Positions 1 to 5,429 of a stretch of 9,232 bases of DNA are shown in pieces. Position 1 is the stretch's first letter. Each line of letters begins with the position of its first letter. The position numbers and the translations under genes were made by a program. The DNA is taken from assembly GCA_023386865.1 (NCBI GenBank), contig JAEWIV010000326.1, positions 1-9,232 of the forward strand, in the 5' to 3' direction. The notes below the pieces were generated by a model. The model saw nothing but the letters and a program-made list of their open reading frames with translations. It did not search any database and was not told where the DNA came from. This stretch comes from Pseudomonadota bacterium (GTDB lineage: Bacteria; Pseudomonadota; Alphaproteobacteria; Reyranellales; Reyranellaceae).

Positions 1-1284
1 GTGCTGGTGAGCCACGACCGGCGCTTCCTCGCCAACTTGAGTCGCGCCGTGCTGTGGCTCGATCGCGGCATCGTGCGTCGGCTCGACAAGGGCTATGCCG
101 AGTTCGAGGGCTGGTCGACCGCCATCCTCGAGCGCGAGGCGACCGAGCGGCACAAGCTCGACCGCCTGATCGAACGCGAGACCGAATGGGCGGGCAAGAG
201 CATTCGCGCGCGGCGCACGCGCAACGAAGGCCGGCTGCGCCAGCTGGGCGAGCTTCGCAAGCAGCGCCGCCAACAGATCGGCCCGATCGGACGCGCCAGC
301 ATCGAGGTCGGCCAGGCCGAGCAGTCCGGTGCGCTCGCCATCACCGCGCGCAACATCTCCAAGCGCTTCGGCGAGCGCGTCATCGTCGAGAACTTCTCGA
401 CCCGCATCTTTCGCCGCGACCGCATCGGCCTGATCGGGCCCAACGGCGCCGGCAAGACGACGCTGCTGCGCATGCTGACCGGCGAGCTCGAGCCGGACAC
501 CGGCTCGGTGAAGCTCGGCGCGAACCTCGTGCCGGTCGTGATCGACCAGCGCCGCACCGCGCTCGATCCCGACAAGACGCCGTGGGAGATCCTGGCCGAC
601 CGCAACGACCACCTGCTGGTGCGCGGCCGGCAGATGCACGTCATGAGCTACTTGCGCGAATACCTGTTCCGCGACGAGCAGGCGCGCCAGCCCGTGCGCA
701 CGCTCTCGGGCGGCGAGCGCAACCGCCTGCTGCTCGCCAAGGCGCTGGCCGCGCCGTCGAACCTGCTGGTGCTCGACGAGCCGACCAACGATCTCGACGC
801 CGACACGCTCGACCTGCTGCAGGAGGCGCTGTCGGACTACGACGGCACCGTCCTGCTGGTCAGCCACGACCGCGACTTCCTCGACCGGCTGGTGACGTCG
901 ACCATCGCCCTCGAAGGCGACGGCACGGCGATCGAGTATGCCGGCGGCTACAGCGACTACGTGGTCCAGCGCGGGCCGCGCGAGGTCGCCGCGGCCGCGG
1001 CGACGCCGCGCAAGGAAAAGGCGCCGGTTCGCGAGGTCGCGCCAAAGGCGCGCTTGGGCTACAAGCGCGAACGCGCGCTCGCCGGGCTGCCGAAGAAGAT
1101 CGAGGCCCTGCAGGCCGAGATCGCCGAGCTCCATCGGGCGCTGGCCGACCCCGAGCTTTACCGCCGGGATGCCTCGTCGTTCTCCGCCAGGACCGCGCGC
1201 CTGGCGGCGGCGCAGGCGGAGCTCGATGCCGCGGAAACCGAGTGGCTGGAACTCGAGCTGCTGCGCGAGCAGCTCGAAGGCTGA
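1..1284 (+). CDS. uup: ABC-F family ATPase, Uup-like (5' truncated by window)
   Basis: This is the C-terminal 427 residues of a tandem-ATPase ABC-F protein. These are soluble, ribosome- or DNA-associated ATPases, not transporters; Uup is linked to ribosome function and to suppression of precise transposon excision. The window opens at the H-loop of the first ATPase domain (LVSHDRRFL, residues 2-10), so the GTG at base 1 is an internal valine codon and not the start. A charged linker (about 40-110) follows. The second ATPase domain is complete: Walker A GPNGAGKT (146-153), signature LSGGER (235-240), Walker B LLVLDE (255-260) and H-loop His289. An Ala/Lys/Arg-rich stretch leads to a C-terminal coiled coil (about 355-427), the feature that separates Uup from most other ABC-F members. 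The motif LDPDKT before the signature is also Uup-like. The gene ends 7 bases before the convergent membrane-protein gene. The family call is firm; the exact cellular role is inferred. Confidence 0.93.
   Translation: MLVSHDRRFLANLSRAVLWLDRGIVRRLDKGYAEFEGWSTAILEREATERHKLDRLIERETEWAGKSIRARRTRNEGRLRQLGELRKQRRQQIGPIGRASIEVGQAEQSGALAITARNISKRFGERVIVENFSTRIFRRDRIGLIGPNGAGKTTLLRMLTGELEPDTGSVKLGANLVPVVIDQRRTALDPDKTPWEILADRNDHLLVRGRQMHVMSYLREYLFRDEQARQPVRTLSGGERNRLLLAKALAAPSNLLVLDEPTNDLDADTLDLLQEALSDYDGTVLLVSHDRDFLDRLVTSTIALEGDGTAIEYAGGYSDYVVQRGPREVAAAAATPRKEKAPVREVAPKARLGYKRERALAGLPKKIEALQAEIAELHRALADPELYRRDASSFSARTARLAAAQAELDAAETEWLELELLREQLEG
1253..1277. terminator. Perfect 10-bp hairpin at the convergent gene end
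   Basis: TCGAGCTGCT (1253-1262) and AGCAGCTCGA (1268-1277) are exact reverse complements around the loop GCGCG. The hairpin lies inside the last codons of the Uup-like gene, 4 bases before its stop, and 15 bases beyond the stop of the opposing gene. With only 7 bases between the two stops there is no room for a separate terminator, so a shared bidirectional hairpin is plausible. There is no T-tract on either side, and the same bases encode a Leu/Glu-rich coiled coil, so chance is a real alternative. Confidence 0.3.
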
Positions 1285-1291
1285 CCCGCGA

Positions 1292-2989
1292 TCAGAGGTT
1301 GCCCTGGCTCAGGCTGGTCGGCAGCTCGGAATCGGACCGGGTCAGCAGGACCCAGCTCCGCGTCTCGGCGGCCCAGCGGAAGTGCTCTCCCAGATAGTCG
1401 CCGTAGTACCGCACCATGTCGTCGGTCCATTGCGGGCTGGTCGGGAACTTCGGAACCAGGACGTAGCGCACATCGGCCAGGAACTCGCCAGGCGGCCGTC
1501 TGGGCGCGCTCCATGCCGACCACAGGTTGGCGCCGCGCGCGGGCTCGACACCAAGCATGAAGGGCAGGGGATTGACGCTGTCGAGCAAGGCGATGCCGCC
1601 GCCTTCCCGGCCCTTGAGCAGCTCCGCCGCGTCCAGCAGCACCAGGACGTACTCGTAGTCCGAGAGCTGGTAGAGCGCGTGCGGCGGCGTGTCCTTCGGG
1701 CGCGAGGGATAGTCGAAATTGTACGAGAAGCTGAGGTAGGTGCCGCGTTCGCCCGCCGGCACGGCGAGTCCGGCGAGGTTGGTTGTCTCGACGACATACA
1801 GTCCGCGGCCGCTGCGGGCCTGTGCCTGGTAGCCCGCGACGCTCGCGGCTTGGGCGCCGTCGGCGAACAGGGGGAACAGCAGCAGCGTCAGCAGCCAGGG
1901 CGCGACGTCTCGGTTGGCCAACGACGCGTAGGTGGTGCGCAGGCGGTCGTAGAGCACGAACAGGACGACGATAGCCGATGGCATGCCGGCGGCCTGGGAA
2001 TTCTGCGACAGCAGCAGCAGCGACATGGCCAGCAGGAAGAGCAGGGTCAGCGGCAGGCGGAAGGTCGCGTGACCCGCCCACCACATCCACGCGCCGACCG
2101 CGACGGCGGCGAGATAGGGGCCGTACTGGCCGCTCGCGGCCACGAAGTTGTTGACGTGCAGGCCCGCGGCCTTGCGCACGGCGCCCGCGGTGGCCCAGCT
2201 CAGTATGTCGGTCAAGTATGCATGGTTGTACGGTGCGAGCGCATTCAACCCCAGCAGCGCGCCGAGCGCCAGCCACGCCCGCCAGTGCCGGCCGACATGC
2301 GGATGGAAAAGCATGGCGAAACCCACCGTGGCGAGGCCCACGGCGAAGTAGGTGATCTTGAGATAGAACATCGCCGCCAGGAGGCCGCCGGCGACGGCGA
2401 CGTCGATCCAGGTGCGATCGCGTTCCGTGCGCGGCGGCACGAACAGGATGAGCGCCAGGATGCTGTAGGCGCTCCATCCGTAGCGATTGTAGGACATGGC
2501 GAAGGTGTATTGCTCCGGCCGGTCGCCAACGTTGGCCGGCATCAGGGCGAGCAGGGTTGCGAACACCACGAAGACCGCCGCCGGCAGAAGCGGCAGGCGC
2601 GGCGTCGCGGCCAGGAAGGCCGCCGCGAACAGGGCGCTGCTCATGATCGCGACATTGACCAGGAAGGCCGACGGCGTCGGCCCTACGAGATGGAATCCCA
2701 GAGCCGTCAGCAGGAAGCTCAGCCGGCCGGAGGCGTCATGGAAGTCGACATGCGCGACCTGTCCCCAATAGACGTGCCAGGCGCCGCTCAGGTTGAACAG
2801 CAGGTCCTGCGTCATCACCTTGGACAGCATCACCGGCGGCGAGAACACAGCCCAAGCCGCGATCAGCGCAGGGATACCGGCGAACGCCAGAAGCACCAAC
2901 GGTGCCGACGCGTCGTCGCGCAGCCACGCCGCCAACTGGCGCCGCGCACCTGCGCGAACAGACGCCGGCTCTCTCGAGAGCGTCGTCAT
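1292..2989 (-). CDS. Polytopic membrane protein, GT-C glycosyltransferase-like
   Basis: This 565-residue protein has about ten to twelve hydrophobic segments (near 30-50, 90-103, 107-127, 131-150, 170-184, 195-209, 211-228, 238-253, 287-304, 310-327, 334-347 and 361-378). A soluble C-terminal region of about 180 residues (385-565) follows. The first large loop, VYWGQVAHVDFHDASGRL (73-90), resembles the acidic first periplasmic loop of PMT/ArnT-type GT-C enzymes, which use polyprenyl-phosphate sugars. That resemblance is the only basis for the call; no substrate can be named. The ATG start is supported by AGGGGT (2995-3000, minus strand) 5 bases upstream. The gene follows the transporter operon on the same strand after 77 bases, so it may be read through from it or have its own promoter. 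An uncharacterised integral membrane protein is the safe description. Confidence 0.72.
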   Translation of the reverse strand: MTTLSREPASVRAGARRQLAAWLRDDASAPLVLLAFAGIPALIAAWAVFSPPVMLSKVMTQDLLFNLSGAWHVYWGQVAHVDFHDASGRLSFLLTALGFHLVGPTPSAFLVNVAIMSSALFAAAFLAATPRLPLLPAAVFVVFATLLALMPANVGDRPEQYTFAMSYNRYGWSAYSILALILFVPPRTERDRTWIDVAVAGGLLAAMFYLKITYFAVGLATVGFAMLFHPHVGRHWRAWLALGALLGLNALAPYNHAYLTDILSWATAGAVRKAAGLHVNNFVAASGQYGPYLAAVAVGAWMWWAGHATFRLPLTLLFLLAMSLLLLSQNSQAAGMPSAIVVLFVLYDRLRTTYASLANRDVAPWLLTLLLFPLFADGAQAASVAGYQAQARSGRGLYVVETTNLAGLAVPAGERGTYLSFSYNFDYPSRPKDTPPHALYQLSDYEYVLVLLDAAELLKGREGGGIALLDSVNPLPFMLGVEPARGANLWSAWSAPRRPPGEFLADVRYVLVPKFPTSPQWTDDMVRYYGDYLGEHFRWAAETRSWVLLTRSDSELPTSLSQGNL

Positions 2990-3004
2990 GCGCTACCCCT
3001 ACCC

Positions 3005-3032
3005 ACACACGACAAAACCGCTAACACACGAC
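3005..3032. repeat. Short direct repeat upstream of the membrane-protein gene
   Basis: ACACACGAC occurs at 3005-3013 and again at 3024-3032, 19 bases apart start to start. On the coding strand it reads GTCGTGTGT twice. It lies in the 77-base gap (2990-3066) between the small regulatory-domain protein and the large membrane protein, the least GC-rich stretch of the window. Two half-sites on nearly the same helix face could bind a regulator. A TTGACC follows the upstream stop codon but has no convincing -10 at the right distance, so no promoter is called. Confidence 0.25.
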
Positions 3033-3066
3033 CTTGCGGTGTGCTGTGACTTCGCTGGGGTCAACC

Positions 3067-3444
3067 TCAGCCGCGCGGCGTCTCAACGACCAGCGGCGCG
3101 ACCTCGGTATCCTGCGAACGGAACCACAGGCGAAGCTGGCGCCGTTCGGACCGTCGGCCGTCGTCCGTGCGCGCCTCGAGCTGGCCGATATGCGTGTCCA
3201 TGCCGGTGAAGCGATAGCGGCCGCGGGCGTCGGTCACCGCGCGCTGCTTCTCCTCATAGTAGATGAAGTTGCGCCCGAAGAAGACGACCGTGGCGCCCGC
3301 CACCGGCCCGCCCGCCCCGTCCAGCACTTCACCCGCGATGATGCCGTGGTCGTTGAAGGAGATGTAGACGTTCCAGGCCACGACGACGAGCGCCAGCGCC
3401 AGCGGCACGGCGACGAAGCGATGGCCGAGGACCCGCCAGCTCAT
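3067..3444 (-). CDS. Small membrane-anchored protein, carboxypeptidase-regulatory-like domain
   Basis: This 125-residue protein has one N-terminal hydrophobic segment (about 10-30) after a short basic stretch, then a compact beta-rich domain. The domain carries the pattern of the CarboxypepD_reg/transthyretin-like fold: IAGEVLDGAGGPVAGATVVF (36-55), then TDARGRYRFTGM (71-82). Such domains are usually extracytoplasmic and have binding or structural roles; no catalytic residues are visible. The N-terminal segment probably acts as an uncleaved anchor placing the domain in the periplasm. Its ATG overlaps the TGA of the upstream permease (ATGA, 3441-3444), so it is probably translationally coupled and belongs to the importer operon. 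I chose this start because longer versions of the frame read through permease coding sequence and give low-complexity Arg/His/Ala residues. A direct role in transport is inference from position. Confidence 0.82.
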   Translation of the reverse strand: MSWRVLGHRFVAVPLALALVVVAWNVYISFNDHGIIAGEVLDGAGGPVAGATVVFFGRNFIYYEEKQRAVTDARGRYRFTGMDTHIGQLEARTDDGRRSERRQLRLWFRSQDTEVAPLVVETPRG

Positions 3445-4250
3445 CCCTTGGTGGCTCCCGAGGTCAGGCCGCGGATGAACTCCTTCTGCGCCATCAGGAA
3501 GATGGCCAGCCCCGGGATCAGCACCAGCACGACGAAGGCGTAGAGCGCGCCCGTGGTGTCCTCCATCACCGAGAGGAAGCGCGCCAGCCCGAGCGGCAGG
3601 GTCTGCATCTCCGGCGTGCGGATGGCGATCAGCGGCCACAGGAAGGAGTTCCACGACCAGATGAAGGTCAGGATGACGTTGGTGGCGATCGCCGACTTCG
3701 ACAGCGGCAGCACGATGCGGGTGACGATGCGCCATTCGCCGAGGCCGTCGACCCGCGCCGCGTCGATCAGCGAGCGCGGCACCGCCTCGAAGCTCGCCTT
3801 GAAGACGAAGATGCAGATGATGGTCGAGAGCAGCGGCAAGGCGACGCCCAGCCAGGTGTCGAGCACGCCCAGCCACGACGTGATCAGGTAGGCCGGGATG
3901 ATCGTCGCCTGGAAGGGGATCAGCATGCACGACAGCAGCAGCACGACGATCCAGCGCCGGCCGGGGAAATGCTTGGTCAGCGCATAGGCCGCCGCGACGT
4001 TGAACAGCAGGCTGCCGGCGATCGCCATGGCGGTGACGATGACGCTGTTCAGCAGGTAGCGCGCGAACGGGATCATGTACCAGACGTCGACATAGTTGAA
4101 GAGATGCGGGTCGACCGGGATGATGCGCGGCGGCCAGGCATAGATGTTCTCGCCGGTGAGCGAGGTCTTCAGCACCCAGTAGAACGGGATCAGCATCAGG
4201 AACGACACGACGGTCATGATGGCATGGCGGTGCCAGTGACGGCGGCGCAT
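3441..4250 (-). CDS. Carbohydrate ABC transporter permease, MalG/UgpE type
   Basis: This is the second inner-membrane permease of a CUT1-type sugar importer (binding-protein-dependent transport, inner-membrane component family). It is 269 residues, normal to slightly short for the family, with about six membrane segments starting near 12-28, 67-90, 100-121, 133-150, 188-208 and 237-254. The cytoplasmic loop that contacts the ATPase is present: LIDAARVDG (161-169) through LPLSK (181-185), where D replaces the E of the classic EAA motif. The C-terminus FIRGLTSGATKG is typical of MalG/UgpE-like proteins. Its start lies 184 bases after the first permease stop, a gap filled by a palindromic repeat. 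The ribosome-binding site is weak (GGAG about 12 bases upstream). Its stop overlaps the start of the small membrane-anchored protein. The family call is firm; the substrate is unknown. Confidence 0.95.
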   Translation of the reverse strand: MRRRHWHRHAIMTVVSFLMLIPFYWVLKTSLTGENIYAWPPRIIPVDPHLFNYVDVWYMIPFARYLLNSVIVTAMAIAGSLLFNVAAAYALTKHFPGRRWIVVLLLSCMLIPFQATIIPAYLITSWLGVLDTWLGVALPLLSTIICIFVFKASFEAVPRSLIDAARVDGLGEWRIVTRIVLPLSKSAIATNVILTFIWSWNSFLWPLIAIRTPEMQTLPLGLARFLSVMEDTTGALYAFVVLVLIPGLAIFLMAQKEFIRGLTSGATKG

Positions 4251-4278
4251 GGCTAGGACGGGCTCCGATCGACGCCGG

Positions 4279-4417
4279 TCATGTCCTTGCGGACCGCGAG
4301 TCTCCAGGCTCGCTCATGCCCTGTCGTCCCGAGCGCGGCGAAGCACGTCATTGCCACTTGCGCTTCGCTCAGGATGACATGAGCGAGCCTGGAGGCTCGC
4401 GGTCCGCAAGAGCATGA
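4279..4417. repeat. REPIN-like palindromic repeat, element A
   Basis: Arms 4286-4317 and 4379-4410 are inverted copies differing at 1 of 32 positions. The match extends outward to 4279 and 4417 with one G-T wobble and one further mismatch. Each arm has its own hairpin: 4383-4400 is GCGAGCCT-GG-AGGCTCGC, and 4296-4313 is the same with one change. Each is flanked outside by an identical tail, CTTGCGGACC (4286-4295) or its complement (4401-4410). Inside lies a second inverted pair, 4323-4344 and 4362-4378, resembling GTCATCCTGAGCGAAGC. The element fills most of the gap between the two permease genes. Two inverted hairpin-plus-tail units match the plan of REP doublets (REPIN/BIME). The transcript should fold into a long stem that could affect mRNA decay or termination. 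No coding is expected here. Confidence 0.85.
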
Positions 4418-4434
4418 AGCTCGAACAGGCATTG

Positions 4435-5334
4435 TCAGCGCTCCAGGCTGCCGGCGTTGCCGCCCGACAGCTTGTTGGCGATCACCGTCAGCACCACCAG
4501 CAGGAGGAACTGCACCACGGTCAGCGCTGCGGCGTAGTCGAAGCGCGTCTGGCCGAAGCCCGCCTTGTAGATGTAGGTGATCAGGAGCTCGGTGGCGTGG
4601 CCCGGCCCGCCGTTGGTCATGACGTAGACCAGGTCGAAGCTGGTGAAGGAATTGAGGATGCCGACCACGATGCAGAGGAAGATCGACGGCCGCAGCAGCG
4701 GCAGCGTGATGCGGAAGAAGCGGGCGGTCGCCGGCACGCCGTCGACGCGCGCCGCCTCGTAGAGATGTTGCGGGATGCTCTGCAGGCCCGTCAGCAGGAT
4801 GATCATGTAGAAGCCCAGCACCTGCCAGAAGTCGGCCAGGATCACGCAAGGCAGCGCCCAGTCGAAGCTCTGCAGGAACTTCATCGGCTGGTCGATGACG
4901 CCGCTCGAGCGCAGCACGTAGTTGATGAAGCCGCCGCGTTCGTCGTACAGCCAGCGCCAGATGATGCCGACCGCCACCGTCATCAGCGGATACGACAGGA
5001 AGACGATGGTGCGGTAGACCGCGGCGCCCTTGAGATCGCTGTTGACCAGCAGCGCGATGCCGAGCGCGGCGGCGATGGCGATCGGCGAGCAGGCGATGAA
5101 GATCAGCGTGTTGCCGAGCGCCTGCCAGAACACGTCGTCGTCCAGCAGCATCTCCTCGTAGTGCTCCAGACCGATGAACTGCGCGGCCTTGAGCGGCGAC
5201 CAGGCCTGGACCGACAGCCAGGCGTTCCAGCCCAGCGGCAGCAGGCGATAGAGGAAGAAGATCAGCAGCGACGGCAGCAGGAAGCAGACGACCAGCGCCA
5301 GCTCGCGTGTGCGCCTGCGCTGGAACCAGGTCAT
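4435..5334 (-). CDS. Carbohydrate ABC transporter permease, MalF/UgpA type
   Basis: This 299-residue protein is the first inner-membrane permease of the importer. It has six predicted membrane segments (about 11-31, 73-97, 107-127, 161-183, 215-236 and 268-287). The ATPase-contacting EAA loop is clear: LYEAARVDGV (191-200) through LPLLRPS (211-217). The motif TNGGPGHAT (240-248) is characteristic of MalF/UgpA-like permeases. I place the start at the ATG 5332-5334, giving MTWFQRRRTRELAL and a normal N-terminus. The frame stays open upstream to a TTG at 5418, but that extension is encoded entirely by the repeat and reads as Pro/Gly/Arg-rich sequence unlike the family. No good Shine-Dalgarno sits at the ATG (GGAGG is 16 bases away, inside the repeat), so initiation may depend on coupling. 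The family call is firm. Confidence 0.95.
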   Translation of the reverse strand: MTWFQRRRTRELALVVCFLLPSLLIFFLYRLLPLGWNAWLSVQAWSPLKAAQFIGLEHYEEMLLDDDVFWQALGNTLIFIACSPIAIAAALGIALLVNSDLKGAAVYRTIVFLSYPLMTVAVGIIWRWLYDERGGFINYVLRSSGVIDQPMKFLQSFDWALPCVILADFWQVLGFYMIILLTGLQSIPQHLYEAARVDGVPATARFFRITLPLLRPSIFLCIVVGILNSFTSFDLVYVMTNGGPGHATELLITYIYKAGFGQTRFDYAAALTVVQFLLLVVLTVIANKLSGGNAGSLER

Positions 5335-5429
5335 CTTGCCTGACCGCGGGCCTCCGGGCCCGCATCTTCGTCGTCGATACGATTGGATGAGGGGGCCTCG
5401 CGGCCCGCGGTCCGGCAAGGCATGCTCAT
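5331..5429 (-). CDS. Possible 32-codon bridging ORF across repeat B
   Basis: A short frame begins at an ATG (5427-5429) that overlaps the binding-protein stop as ATGA and ends at a TGA (5331-5333) that overlaps the first permease start as ATGA. The 32-residue product, starting MSMPCRTAGREAPSSN, has no recognisable domain and is encoded mostly by the palindromic repeat, so a functional peptide is unlikely. There is no clear Shine-Dalgarno before it. Its likeliest use, if any, is to let ribosomes pass from the binding-protein gene to the permease by successive stop-restart events. The open frame itself is certain; expression is speculative. Confidence 0.2.
   Translation of the reverse strand: MSMPCRTAGREAPSSNRIDDEDAGPEARGQAR
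5335..5419. repeat. REPIN-like palindromic repeat, element B
   Basis: Arms 5335-5352 and 5402-5419 are inverted copies differing at 1 of 18 positions (CTTGCCTGACCGCGGGCC on the left). Hairpins lie in each half: GCGGGCC-TCCG-GGCCCGC (5346-5363, a perfect 7-bp stem) and GGGCC-TCGC-GGCCC (5393-5406). The plan, the CTTGC/GACCGCG tail and the hairpin position match element A, so the two belong to one family with diverged stems. The centre (about 5364-5390) is different from element A. The repeat fills the gap between the binding-protein stop and the first permease start, and its left edge abuts the permease ATG. A stable stem here would be expected to influence the ratio of binding protein to permease, a common effect of intra-operon repeats. 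Confidence 0.8.

Noticed and set aside
1..3. GTG at base 1 as the start of the Uup-like gene
   Set aside because: The following residues are the H-loop of the first ATPase domain, so the gene begins well upstream of the window.
938..3049. A 703-codon plus-strand open frame opposite the membrane-protein gene
   Set aside because: It is antisense to a well-supported gene, rich in Arg/Gln/Glu/His with no domain, and partly overlaps the Uup-like gene in another frame. This is typical of shadow frames in GC-rich DNA.
3050..3066. A possible -35 box TTGACC on the minus strand just after the small-protein stop
   Set aside because: No TATAAT-like hexamer lies 16-18 bases further on, so it does not make a convincing promoter.
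4279..4417. Element A as an ordinary Rho-independent terminator
   Set aside because: The stem is far longer than a terminator, contains a nested second palindrome, is not followed by a T-tract on either strand, and sits between two permease genes that must both be expressed.
5335..5418. N-terminal extension of the first permease to a TTG at 5418
   Set aside because: The 28 added residues are encoded by the palindromic repeat, are Pro/Gly/Arg-rich and have no counterpart in MalF/UgpA-like proteins. The ATG at 5334 gives a normal N-terminus.
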